NCBI GenBank assembly: GCA_963693285.1
Contig: OY848925.1
Span: forward strand, 2,830,932-2,894,931
Source: Xestospongia muta
Lineage: Eukaryota > Porifera > Demospongiae > Haplosclerida > Petrosiidae
Length of the DNA stretch: 64,000 nt
Direction of reading: 5' to 3'
Below the pieces are notes generated by a model that worked only from the letters and a program-made list of their open reading frames with translations, was not told the origin of the DNA and made no database searches. Positions 52,441 through 63,310 of this stretch are shown piece after piece; positions within the stretch are counted from its first letter, which is position 1; each line of letters starts with the position of its first letter. The translations under genes were made by a program, and so were the position numbers.

Positions 52441-53840
52441 CGCTTATTTAACCAGTTTTCACAGTTAATTTCTAATCTTTTTTAACTTTCAAAAAGCTCT
52501 AAACTCTTTATTTTAGAGTTTTAACCTATTTAGACTACTTTATTAGTATATTTAAGACAGATAGACTTACTAAACTCTTTAGATCAGCTTATTTAACCAC
52601 TTTTCACAGTTAATTTCTAATCTTTTTTAACTTTCAAAAAGCTCTAAACTCTTTATTTTAGATTTTTAACCAATTTAGACTACTTTATTAGTATATTTAA
52701 GACAGATAAACTTACTAAACTCTTTAGATCCGATTATTTAACCAGTTTTCACAGTTAATTTATAATCTTTTTAACTTTCAAAATGCTCTAAACTCTTTAT
52801 TTTAGAGTATTAACCTGTTTTGAGTACTTTATTAGTATATTTAAGAGAGATAAACTTACTAAACTATTTACATCCGCTTATTTCACTAGTTTTCACAGTT
52901 AATTTCTAATCTTTTTTAACTTTCAAAAAGCTCTAAACTCTTTATTTTAGAGTTTTAACCTATTTAGACTACTTTATTAGTATATTTAAGACGGATAAAC
53001 TTACTAAACTCTTTAGATCAGCCTATTTAACCAGTTTTCACAGTTAATTTCTAATCTTTTTTAACTTTCAAAAAGCTCTAAACTCTTTATTTTAGAGTTT
53101 TAACCTATTTAGACTACTTTATTAGTATATTTAAGACAGATAAACTTACTAAACTCTTTAGATCAGCCTATTTAACCAGTTTTCACAGTTAATTTCTAAT
53201 CTTTTTTAACTTTCAAAAAGCTCTAAACTCTTTATTTTAGAGTTTTAACCTATTTAGACTACTTTATTCCTATATTTAAGACAGAATAACTTACTAAACT
53301 CTTTAGATCAGCATATTTAACCAGTTTTCACAGTTAATTTCTAATCTTTTTTAACTTTAAAAAGCTCTAAACTCTTTATTTTAGAGTTTTAAACTATTTA
53401 GACTACTTTATTAGTATATTTAAGACAGATAAACTTACTAAACGCCTTAGATCAGCTTATTTAACCAGTTTTCACAGTTAATTTCTAGTCTCTTTTAACT
53501 TTCAAAAAGCTCTAATCTCTTTATTTTAGAGTTTTAACCTATTTTGAGTACTTTATTAGTATATTTAAGAGAGATAAACTTACTAAAGTATTTAGATACG
53601 CTTATTTAACTAGTTTTCACAGATAATTTCTAATCTTTTTTAACTCTCTAAAAGCTCTAAACTCTTTTTTTAGAGTTTTAACTTATTTAGACTACTTTGT
53701 TAGTATATTTAAGGCAGATAAACTTACTAAACTCTTTAAATCAGCTTATTTAAGCAGTTTTCACAGTTAATTTCTAATCTTTTTTAACTTTCAAAAAGCT
53801 CTAAACTCTTTATTTTAGAGTTTTAACCTATTTAGACTAC
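52441..53840 (+). repeat. Diverged partial copy of the 17-monomer unit
   Basis: It contains the unit's markers in order: TTTAGATTTTTAACC, GATCCGATTATTT, ATTAACCTGTTTTGAG (52,810), TTTACATCCGC, CCTATATTTAAG with AGAATAAC, AAACGCC, GATACGC, and TTTAAGCAG. It lacks some members: the ACCAATTTTCACAGTATATT monomer and the AGTTAATTCTAATC monomer are missing. It has the pre-change states AGACAGATAAAC and CAAAATGCTC, like copy 1. This is an older relative of the 17-monomer unit. Confidence 0.85.
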
Positions 53841-53988
53841 TTTATTACAATATTTAAGACAGATAAAGTATTATAGTCCTTAGTTCTGCTTATTCAACCA
53901 GTTTTCACAGTTAATTTCTAATCTTTTTTAACTTTCAAAAAGCTCTAAACTATTTATTTTAGAGTTTTAACCTATTTAGACTACTTTA

Positions 53989-54059
53989 TTAGTATATTTA
54001 AGACAGATAAACTTACTAAACTCTTTATTTTAGAGTTTTAACCTATTTAGACTACTTTA
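53989..54059 (+). repeat. Truncated 71-bp monomer (74-bp internal deletion)
   Basis: The monomer starts with TTAGTATATT and runs to CTTACTAAACTCTTTA, then continues directly with TTTTAGAGTTTTAACC. The normal monomer holds CTAAACTCTTTA twice, at positions 28-39 and 102-113, 74 bp apart. Joining them removes exactly 74 bp, and 145 minus 74 is the observed 71. It is flanked on both sides by monomers of the rare type TACAATATTTAAG with AAAGTATTATAGTCC (about 53,846 and 54,060). Confidence 0.95.
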
Positions 54060-54488
54060 TTACAATATTTAAGACAGATAAAGTATTATAGTCCTTAGTT
54101 CAGCCTATTTAACCAGTTTTCACAGTTAATTTCTAATCTTTTTGAACTTTCAAAAAGCTCTAAACTCTTTATTTTAGAGTTATCTTTATATTTAGACTAC
54201 TTTATTAGTATATTTAAGACAGATAAACTTACTAAACTCTTTAGATCCGCTTTTTTAACCAGGTTTCACAGTTAATTTCTAATCTTTTTTAACTTTCAAA
54301 AAGCTCTAAACTCTATATTTTAGAGGTTTAGCTATTTAGACCACTTTATTAGTATATTTAAGACAGATAAACTTACTAAACTCTTTAGATCAGCTTATTT
54401 AACTAGTTTTCACAGTTAATTTCTAATCTTTTTAAACTTTGAAAAAGCTCTAAACTCTTTATTTTAGAGTTTTAACCTATTTAGACTA
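54060..54488 (+). repeat. Last monomers before the inversion
   Basis: About three monomers: TACAATATTTAAG with TTAGTTCAGCC and CTTTTTGAAC, ending in the unusual AGAGTTATCTTTATATTTAG (about 54,176-54,195); GATCCGC with TTTTTTAACC, AGAGGTTTAGC and TAGACCAC; and a monomer with TTTAACTAG and TTTGAAAAAG that is cut at monomer position 140. They are more diverged than the higher-order repeats further left. Confidence 0.8.
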
Positions 54489-54496
54489 GGAAGTTC
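54484..54496. other. Orientation switch (tail-to-tail junction)
   Basis: The + array is followed up to TTTAGACTA (monomer position 140, base 54,488). The next bases, GGAAGTTCATCTGTCTG, match the reverse complement of monomer positions from about 28 down (TAGTAAGTTTATCTGTC), with a few changes. The two sides share only the bases TA or TAG at the join, so there is no spacer and at most 2-3 bp of microhomology. The first right-hand monomer has GTCTGAAATA, the complement of the TATTTCAGAC head variant. Confidence 0.93.
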
Positions 54497-56357
54497 ATCT
54501 GTCTGAAATATACAAATAAAGTAGTCTAAATAGGTTGAAACTCTAAAATAAACTGTATAGAGCTTTTTAAAAGTTAAAAACTATTAGAAATTAACTAAGA
54601 AAACTGGTTAAAAAAGCTGATCTAAAGAATTTAGTAAGTTTATCTGTCTTATATATACTAATAAAGTAGACTAAATAGCTTAAAACTCTAAAATAAACTG
54701 TTTAGAACTTTTTAAAGTTAAAAAAAAGGAGAAATTAATTGTGAAAAATGGTTAAATAAGCTGATCTAAAGAGCCTAGGAAATTTATCGGTATCAAATAT
54801 ACTAATAAAGTAGTCTAAATAGGTTAAAACTCTAAAAAACTGTTTAGAAAGTTAATAAAGATAAGAATTAACTATGAAAACTAATTAAATAAGCTGATCT
54901 AAAGAGTTTAGTAAGTTTATCGGTCTTAAATATACTAATAAAGTAGTCTAAATAGGTTAAAACTCTAAAATAAACTGTTTAGAGCTTTTTTAAAATTAAA
55001 AAAGATTAAAAATTAATTGTGAAAAAAAGGTTAAATAAGCTGATCTAAAGAGTTTAGTAAGTTTACCTGTCTTAAATATATTAATAAAGTAGACTAAATA
55101 GGTTAAAACTCTAAAATATATTGTTTAGAGCTTTTTGAAAGTTAAAAAAGATTAGAAATTAATTTTGAAAACTGGTTAAATAAGATGATCTAAAGAGTTT
55201 AGTAAGTTTATCTATATGAAATATATTAATAAAGTAATCTCAATAGGTTAAACCTTTAAAATAAACTGTTTAGTGCTTTCTGAAGATTAAAAGAGAGTAG
55301 AAATTGACTATAAAAACAAGATAAACCAGCTGGTCTAAAGACTTTTGTAAGTTTACCTGTCTTATATATACTAATAAAGTAGTCTAAATAGTTTAAAACT
55401 CTAAAATAAAATGTTTAGACCTTTTGAAAGTTAAAAAAGATTAGAAATTAACTATTAAAACTGGTTAAATAAGCTGATCTAAAGAATTTAGTAAGTTTAC
55501 CTGTCTTAAATATACTAATAAAGTAGTCTAAATAGGTTAAAACTCTAAAATAAACTGTTCAGAGGTTTTTGAAAGTTAAAAAAGATTAGAAATTAATTGT
55601 GAAAAACTGGTTAAATAAGCTGATCTAAAAAGTTTAATAAGTTTATCTGTCTTAAATATACTAATAAAGTAGTCTAAATAGGTTAAAACTCTAAAAGAAA
55701 CTGTTTAAAGCTTTTTGAAAGTTAAAAAAGATTAGAAAATATCTTTGAAAACAGGTTAAATAAGCTGATCTAAAGAGTGTAGTAAGTTTAGCTGTCTTAA
55801 ATATACTAATATGGTAGTCTAAATAGGATAAATTTAAAATAAACTGTTTAGAGCTTTTTGAAAGTTAAAAAAAATTAGAAATTAATTGTGAAAAACTGGT
55901 TAAATAAGTTGATCAAAAGAGTTTAATAACTTTTTCTATATGAAATATACTAATAAAGTATTCTAAATAGGTTAAAAAACTAAAAAAACAATTTAGAGCT
56001 TTTTGAAAGTTAAAAAAGATTAGAAATTAATTGTGAAAACTGGTTAAATAAGTTGATGAAAAGAGTTTAATAAGTTTATCTATATGAAATATATTAATAA
56101 AGTATTCTAAATAGGTTAAAAATCTAAAAAAACTGTTTAGAGCTTTTTGAAGGTTAAAAATGATTAGAAATTAATTGTGAAAACTAGTTAAATAACCATA
56201 TCTTAAGAGTTTAGTAAGTTTATCTCCTCTTAAATATACTAATAAAGTAGTCTAAATAGCTTAAAACTCTAAAAGAAACTGTTTAGAGCTTTTTTAAGAT
56301 AAAAAAGATAAGATTTAACTATGAGAACTGGTTAAATAAATTGATCTAAAGAGTTTG
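54497..56357 (-). repeat. Diverged monomers next to the inversion
   Basis: About 13 monomers on the - strand. The first few resemble the start of the 10-monomer unit further right: AATAAACTGTATAGAGC with AACTAAGAAAACTGG (about 54.54 kb), GAGCCTAGGAAATTTATC (54,771, matching 56,640), and AAAAACTG. They differ by more substitutions and small indels. About 55,550-55,830 (CTGTTCAGAGG, AAAAAGTTTAATAAG, GAGTGTAGTAAG, AATATGGTAGTC) matches 60,900-61,180. About 55,900-56,150 holds two similar monomers with CTATATGAAATATA. Confidence 0.82.
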
Positions 56358-59300
56358 TAAGTTTATCTGTCTTATATATAAAAATAAAGTAGTCTAAATA
56401 GGTTGAAACTCTAAAATAAACTGTATAGAGCTTTTTAAAAGTTAAAAAAGATTAAAAATTAACTAAGAAAACTGGTTAAAAAAGCTGATCTAAATAATTA
56501 TGTAAGTTTATCTGTCTTATATATACTAATAAAGTAAACTAAATAGCTTAAAACTCTAAAAGAAACTGTTTAGAGCTTTTTTAAAGTTAAAAAAAAGTAG
56601 AAATTAATTGTAAAAACTGGTTAAATAAGCTGATCTAAAGAGCCTAGGAAATTTATCTGTATCAAATATACTAATAAAGTAGTCTAAATAGGTTAAAACT
56701 CTAAAAAACTGTTTAGACCATTTTGAAAGTTAATAAAGATAAGAATTAACTATGAGAACTAATTAAATAAGCTGATGTAAAGAGTTTAGTAAGTTTATCG
56801 GTCTTAAATATACTAATAAAGTAGTCTATATAGGTTAAAACTCTAAAATAAACTGTTTAGAGCTTTTTTAAAATTAAAAAAGATTAAAAATTAATTGTGA
56901 AAAAAGGTTAAATAAGCTGATCTAAAGAGTTTAGTAAGTTTACCTGTCTTAAATATATTAATAAAGTAGACTAAATAGGTTAAAACTCTAAAATATATTG
57001 TTTAGAGCTTTTTGAAAGTTAAAAAAGATTAGAAATTAATTTTGAAAACTGGTTAAATAGGCTGATCTAAAGAGTTTAGTAGGTTTATCTGTCTTAAATA
57101 TACTAAAAAAGTAGTCTAAATAGGTTAATACTCTAAAATAAACTGTTTAGAGCTTTTTTAAAGTTAAAAAAGATTAGAAATTAATTGTGAAACTGGTTGA
57201 ATAAGCTGATCTAAAGAGTTTAGTAAGTTTATCTGTCTTAAATATACTAATAAAGTAGACTAAATAGGTTAAAACTCTAAAATATATTGTTTAGAGCTTT
57301 TTGAAAGTTAAAGAAGATTAGAAATTAATTGTGAAAACTGGTTAAATAAGCTGATCTAAAGAGTTTAGTAAGTTTATCTGTCTTAAATATAATAATAAAG
57401 TAGTCTAAATAGGTTAAAAATCTAAAATAAACTGTTTAGAGCTTTTTTAAAGTTAAAAAAGATTAGAAATTAATTTTGAAAACTGGTTAAATAAGCTGAT
57501 CTAAAGAGTTTAGTAGGTTTATCTGTCTTAAATATACTAAAAAAGTAGTCTAAATAGGTTAAAACTCTAAAATAAACTGTTTAGAGCGTTTTTTAAAATT
57601 GAAAAAGATTAGAAATTAATTGTAAACCTGGTTAAATAAGCTGATCTAAAGAGTTTAGTAAGTTTATCTGTCTTAAATATACTAATAAAGTAGACTAAAT
57701 AGGTTAAAACTCTAAAATATATTGTTTAGAGCTTTTTAAAAGTTAAAAAAGATTAGAAATTAATTTTGAAAACAGGTTAAATAAGCTGATCTAAAGAGTT
57801 TAGTAAGTTTATCTGTCTTATATATAAAAATAAAGTAGTCTAAATAGGTTGAAACTCTAAAATAAACTGTATAGAGCTTTTTAAAAGTTAAAAAAGATTA
57901 AAAATTAACTAAGAAAACTGGTTAAAAAAGCTGATCTAAATAATTATGTAAGTTTATCTGTCTTATATATACTAATAAAGTAAACTAAATAGCTTAAAAC
58001 TCTAAAAGAAACTGTTTAGAGCTTTTTTAAAGTTAAAAAAAAGTAGAAATTAATTGTAAAAACTGGTTAAATAAGCTGATCTAAAGAGCCTAGGAAATTT
58101 ATCTGTATCAAATATACTAATAAAGTAGTCTAAATAGGTTAAAACTCTAAAAAACTGTTTAGACCATTTTGAAAGTTAATAAAGATAAGAATTAACTATG
58201 AGAACTAATTAAATAAGCTGATGTAAAGAGTTTAGTAAGTTTATCGGTCTTAAATATACTAATAAAGCAGTCTAAATAGGTTAAAACTCTAAAATAAACT
58301 GTTTAGAGCTTTTTTAAAATTAAAAAAGATTAAAAATTAATTGTGAAAAAAGGTTAAATAAGCTGATCTAAAGAGTTTAGTAAGTTTACCTGTCTTAAAT
58401 ATATTAATAAAGTAGACTAAATAGGTTAAAACTCTAAAATATATTGTTTAGAGCTTTTTGAAAGTTAAAAAAGATTAGAAATTAATTTTGAAAACTGGTT
58501 AAATAGGCTGATCTAAAGAGTTTAGTAGGTTTATCTGTCTTAAATATACTAAAAAAGTAGTCTAAATAGGTTAATACTCTAAAATAAACTGTTTAGAGCT
58601 TTTTTAAAGTTAAAAAAGATTAGAAATTAATTGTGAAACTGGTTGAATAAGCTGATCTAAAGAGTTTAGTAAGTTTATCTGTCTTAAATATACTAATAAA
58701 GTAGACTAAATAGGTTAAAACTCTAAAATATATTGTTTAGAGCTTTTTGAAAGTTAAAGAAGATTAGAAATTAATTGTGAAAACTGGTTAAATAAGCTGA
58801 TCTAAAGAGTTTAGTAAGTTTATCTGTCTTAAATATAATAATAAAGTAGTCTAAATAGGTTAAAAATCTAAAATAAACTGTTTAGAGCTTTTTTAAAGTT
58901 AAAAAAGATTAGAAATTAATTTTGAAAACTGGTTAAATAAGCTGATCTAAAGAGTTTAGTAGGTTTATCTGTCTTAAATATACTAAAAAAGTAGTCTAAA
59001 TAGGTTAAAACTCTAAAATAAACTGTTTAGAGCGTTTTTTAAAATTGAAAAAGATTAGAAATTAATTGTAAACCTGGTTAAATAAGCTGATCTAAAGAGT
59101 TTAGTAAGTTTATCTGTCTTTAATATACTAATAAAGTAGACTAAATAGGTTAAAACTCTAAAATATATTGTTTAGAGCTTTTTAAAAGTTAAAAAAGATT
59201 AGAAATTAATTTTGAAAACAGGTTAAATAAGCTGATCTAAAGAGTTTAGTAAGTTTATCTGTCTTATATATAAAAATAAAGTAGTCTAAATAGGTTGAAA

Positions 59301-60698
59301 CTCTAAAATAAACTGTATAGAGCTTTTTAAAAGTTAAAAAAGATTAAAAATTAACTAAGAAAACTGGTTAAAAAAGCTGATCTAAATAATTATGTAAGTT
59401 TATCTGTCTTATATATACTAATAAAGTAAACTAAATAGCTTAAAACTCTAAAAGAAACTGTTTAGAGCTTTTTTAAAGTTAAAAAAAAGTAGAAATTAAT
59501 TGTAAAAACTGGTTAAATAAGCTGATCTAAAGAGCCTAGGAAATTTATCTGTATCAAATATACTAATAAAGTAGTCTAAATAGGTTAAAACTCTAAAAAA
59601 CTGTTTAGACCATTTTGAAAGTTAATAAAGATAAGAATTAACTATGAGAACTAATTAAATAAGCTGATGTAAAGAGTTTAGTAAGTTTATCGGTCTTAAA
59701 TATACTAATAAAGCAGTCTAAATAGGTTAAAACTCTAAAATAAACTGTTTAGAGCTTTTTTAAAATTAAAAAAGATTAAAAATTAATTGTGAAAAAAGGT
59801 TAAATAAGCTGATCTAAAGAGTTTAGTAAGTTTACCTGTCTTAAATATATTAATAAAGTAGACTAAATAGGTTAAAACTCTAAAATATATTGTTTAGAGC
59901 TTTTTGAAAGTTAAAAAAGATTAGAAATTAATTTTGAAAACTGGTTAAATAGGCTGATCTAAAGAGTTTAGTAGGTTTATCTGTCTTAAATATACTAAAA
60001 AAGTAGTCTAAATAGGTTAATACTCTAAAATAAACTGTTTAGAGCTTTTTTAAAGTTAAAAAAGATTAGAAATTAATTGTGAAACTGGTTGAATAAGCTG
60101 ATCTAAAGAGTTTAGTAAGTTTATCTGTCTTAAATATACTAATAAAGTAGACTAAATAGGTTAAAACTCTAAAATATATTGTTTAGAGCTTTTTGAAAGT
60201 TAAAGAAGATTAGAAATTAATTGTGAAAACTGGTTAAATAAGCTGATCTAAAGAGTTTAGTAAGTTTATCTGTCTTAAATATAATAATAAAGTAGTCTAA
60301 ATAGGTTAAAAATCTAAAATAAACTGTTTAGAGCTTTTTTAAAGTTAAAAAAGATTAGAAATTAATTTTGAAAACTGGTTAAATAAGCTGATCTAAAGAG
60401 TTTAGTAGGTTTATCTGTCTTAAATATACTAAAAAAGTAGTCTAAATAGGTTAAAACTCTAAAATAAACTGTTTAGAGCTTTTTTTAAAATTGAAAAAGT
60501 TTAGAAATTAATTGTAAACCTGGTTAAATAAGATGATCTAAAGAGTTTAGTAAGTTTATCTGTCTTAAATATACTAATAAAGTAGACTAAATAGGTTAAA
60601 ACTCTAAAATATATTGTTTAGAGCTTTTTTAAAGTTAAAAAAGATTAGAAATTAATTTTGAAAACAGGTTAAATAAGCTGATCTAAAGAGTTTAGTAA
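56358..60698 (-). repeat. 10-monomer higher-order repeat, 3 copies (1,446 bp each)
   Basis: Copies start at about 56,358, 57,804 and 59,250. CTTATATATAAAAATAAAG lies at 56,371, 57,817 and 59,263, and GAGCCTAGG at 56,640, 58,086 and 59,532, all exactly 1,446 bp apart (4 bp short of ten monomers). Other shared markers: GAAACTGGTTGAATAAGC, AAATAGGCTGATC, TAATACTCTAAAATAAAC, AAAGAAGATTAG, AATATAATAATAAAG, and GTAAACCTGG. Copies 2 and 3 share AAAGCAGTCTAAATAGG where copy 1 has AAAGTAGTCTATATAGG. The third copy carries some private changes near its end (AAGATGATC at about 60,530, TTTAGAGCTTTTTTTAAAA at about 60,470). Confidence 0.95.
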
Positions 60699-62450
60699 TC
60701 TTATCTGTCTTAAATATACTAATAAAGTAGTCTAAATAGGTTAAAACTCTAAAATCAACTGTTTAGAGGTTTTGAAAGTTAAAAAATATTAGAAGTCAAC
60801 TATGAAAACTGGTTAAATAAGCTGATTTAAAGAGTTTCGTAAGTTTATCTGTCTTTAATATGCTAATAAAGTAGTCTTAATAGGTTAAAACTCTAAAATA
60901 AACTGTTCAGAGGTTTTTTAAGATAAAAAAGATAAGATTTTAATTGTGAAAAACTGGTTAAATAAGCTGATCTAAAAAGTTTAATAAGTTTATCTGTCTT
61001 AAATATACTAATAAAGTAGTCTAAATAGGTTTAAACTCTAAAAGAAACTGTTTAAAGCTTTTTGAAAGTTAAAAAAGATTAGAAAATATATTTGAAAACA
61101 GGTTAAATAAGCTGATCTAAAGAGTGTAGTAAGTTTAGCTGTCTTAAATATATTAATATGGTAGTCTAAATAGGATAAATTTAAAATAAACTCTTTATAT
61201 CTTTTTGAAAGTTAAAAAAATTTATAAGTTAACTATGAAAACTGGTTAAATGAGCTGATCTAAGAGTTTAGTAACTTTATTGGTCTTAAGTATACTAATA
61301 AAGTAGTCCAACTACATTAAAACTCTAAAATATACTGTTTAGAACTTTTTTAAAATTAAAAAAGATTAAAAATTAATTGTGAAAAAAGGTTAAATACGCT
61401 GATCTAAAGAGTTTAGTAAGTTTACCTGTCTTAAATATACTAATAAAGTATTCTAAATAGGTTAAAACTCTAAAATAAAGAGTTTAGAGCTTTTTGAAAG
61501 TTAAAAAAGATTAGAAATTAATTGTGAAAACTGGTTAAATAAGATGATCTAAAGAGTTTAGTAAGTTTATCTCTCTTAAATATACTAATAAAGTAGTCTA
61601 AATAGCTTAAATTTCTAAAATAAACTGTTTAGAGCTTTTTCAAGGTGAAAAGAGATTAGAAATTAATTGTGAAAACTGGTTAAATAAGCTGATCTAAAGA
61701 GTTTAGTAAGTTTATCTGTCTTAAATGCTCTAATAAAGTAGTCTAAATATGTTAAAACTCTAAGATAACCTTTTTAGAGCTTTTTGAAAGTTAAAAAAGA
61801 CTAAAAATTACCTATGAAAACTGGGTAAATAAACAGATCTAAAGAGTTCACTTAGTTTAACTGTCTTGAATATACTAATAAAGTAGTCTAATCAGTTAAA
61901 ACTCTAAAATAAATTGTTTAGAGCTTTTTGAAAGTTAAAAAAGATTAGAAATTACCTATGAAAACAGGCTAATAAGCAGATCTAAAGAGTTTAGTAAGTT
62001 TATCTGTCTTAAATATACTAATAAAGTAGACTAAATAGGTTAAAACTCTAAAATAAAGAGTTTAGAGCTTTTTGAAAGTTAAAAAAGATTAGAAATTAAC
62101 TGTGAAAACTGGTTAAATAAGCTGATCTAAAGTGTTTAGTAAGTTTATCTGTCTTAAATATACTAATATGGTAGTCTAAATAGGATAAATTTAAAATAAA
62201 CTCTTTACATCTTTTTGAAAGTTAAAAATATTTATAAATTAACTATGAAAACTGCTTAATTAAGCTGATCTAAGAGTTTAGTAAGTTTATTGGTCTTAAA
62301 TTGTCTAATATAGTAGTCTAAATAGCTTAAATTTCTAAAGTAAACTGTTTAGAGCTTTTTCAAGGTGAAAAGAGATTAGAAATTAATTGTGAAAACTGGT
62401 TAAATAAGTTGATCAAAAGAGTTTAATAAGTTAACCTTTCTTAAATATAA
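60699..62450 (-). repeat. Mixed right-array monomers
   Basis: About 12 monomers without a clean unit. About 60,900-61,180 is a relative of 55,550-55,830. AATATGGTAGTC with GGATAAATTTAAAATAAAC occurs at about 61,156 and 62,166, both followed by ACTCTTTA(T/C)ATCTTTTTG and then by a monomer start with TTATTGGTCTTAA. TTTCAAGGTGAAAAGAG occurs at about 61,638 and 62,358. Left-type monomers are interspersed at about 61.45 and 62.05 kb. Confidence 0.78.
61990..62145 (-). repeat. Left-subfamily monomer inside the right array
   Basis: This monomer reads AAATAAAGAGTTTAGAGC and TTAACTGTGAAAACTGG. It has the left-array states at positions 108-109 and 67, where its neighbours have AAATAAACTG and TTAATTGTG. 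Another at about 61,440-61,540 has the left state at 108-109 but the right state at 67. They may be an old mixture from before the subfamilies separated, or sequence exchange between the arrays. Confidence 0.8.
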
Positions 62451-63310
62451 TAATAAAGTAGTCTAAATAGTTAAAAACTCTAAAATAATCTGTTTAGAGC
62501 TTTTTGAAAGTTAAAAAAGTTTATAAGTTAACTATGAAAATTTCTTAAATAAGCTGATCTAAAGAGTTTAGTAAGTTTATCTGTCTTAAGTATACTAATA
62601 AAGTAGTCCAACTACATTAAATCTCTAAAATATACTGTTTAGAACTTTTTGAAAGGTAAAAAAGTTTAGAAATTAACTATGATAACTGCTTAAATAAGCT
62701 GATCTAAAGAGTTTACTAAGTTTATTTGTCTTAAATATGCTAATAAAGTACTCCAAATAAGTTAAAACTCTAAAAAACCTTTTAGAGATTTTTCACAGTT
62801 AAAAAAGGATATAAATTCACTATGAAAACTGCTTAAAAAAGAGTTTAGCCAATTTGTCTGACTTAAATATTCTAATAAAGTAGTCTATATAGGTTAAAGC
62901 TGTAAACTGAAATAAAGTGTTTAGAATTTTTGAAACTTAAAAAAGTTTAGAAATTAACAATCAAAACTGCTTAACTAAATAGGTTAAAACTCTAAAAAAC
63001 TGTTTACACATTTTTGAAAGTTTAAAAATTTATAAATTCACTATGAAAACTGCTTAAGTAACCTGATCTAAAGAGTTTAATAAGTCTATCTGTCTTAAAT
63101 ATACTAATAAAGTAGTCAAAATAGGTTAAAACTGTAAAATAAACTGTTTAGAGCTTTTTGAAAGTTAAAAAGTTTAGTAAATTTATCTGTCTTAAATATA
63201 CTAATAAAGTAGCCTATATAGGTTAAAACTTTAAAATAAACTGTTTAGAGCTTTTTGCAAGTTTAAAAGGTTTACAAATTAACTATGAAAACCCCTTTAT
63301 CTGTCTTAAA
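62451..63310 (-). repeat. Degraded edge monomers with internal deletions
   Basis: Third-subfamily monomers (AACTATGAAAACTGCTTAA) with four visible deletions. At about 62,832 GCTTAAAAAAGAGTTTAG lacks about 11 bp. At 62,974/62,975 GCTTAA joins CTAAATAGG, a loss of about 59 bp. At about 63,165-63,178 AAAAAGTTTAGTAA joins two AGTTTAG sites, losing about 50 bp. At about 63,290 GAAAACCCCTTTATCTG lacks about 30 bp and carries extra C bases. Truncated and diverged monomers clustered like this are typical of satellite array margins. Confidence 0.85.

Larger units (their letters stand above)
1..54488 (+). repeat. Left satellite array, 145-bp monomer, + orientation
   Basis: Uninterrupted head-to-tail array of about 375 monomers. 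The period is seen directly: the monomer start (TTAGTATATT or its TTCCTATATT variant) falls at 1, 146 and 291 and then every 145 bp apart from small indels. Most monomers look about 90-100% alike. Counting the common form gives 34 G+C in 145 (about 23%) and no CpG. Recurrent head variants include TTCCTATATT followed by AGAATAAC, TTAGTAAATTTCAGACAG, and TTATTAAAGTCC. Recurrent tail variants include CTCTAATCAC in place of CTCTAAACTC, and GGTCTAAAC followed by a T-run and ATTG. The array continues past the left edge of the window. Long homogeneous arrays like this are known from eukaryotic centromeres, pericentromeres and subtelomeres; which applies here cannot be told from sequence. No gene, transposon or unique segment interrupts it. 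Confidence 0.97.

Noticed and set aside
54176..54195. Foreign insertion at AGAGTTATCTTTATATTTAG
   Set aside because: The change is confined to about ten bases where TTTTAACC is expected, with normal satellite on both sides and near-normal spacing; local mutation is enough.
54440..54700. Transposon insertion or unique spacer at the orientation switch
   Set aside because: Satellite sequence can be followed on both sides to within about 3 bp of the join; no terminal repeats, target-site duplication or foreign bases were seen.
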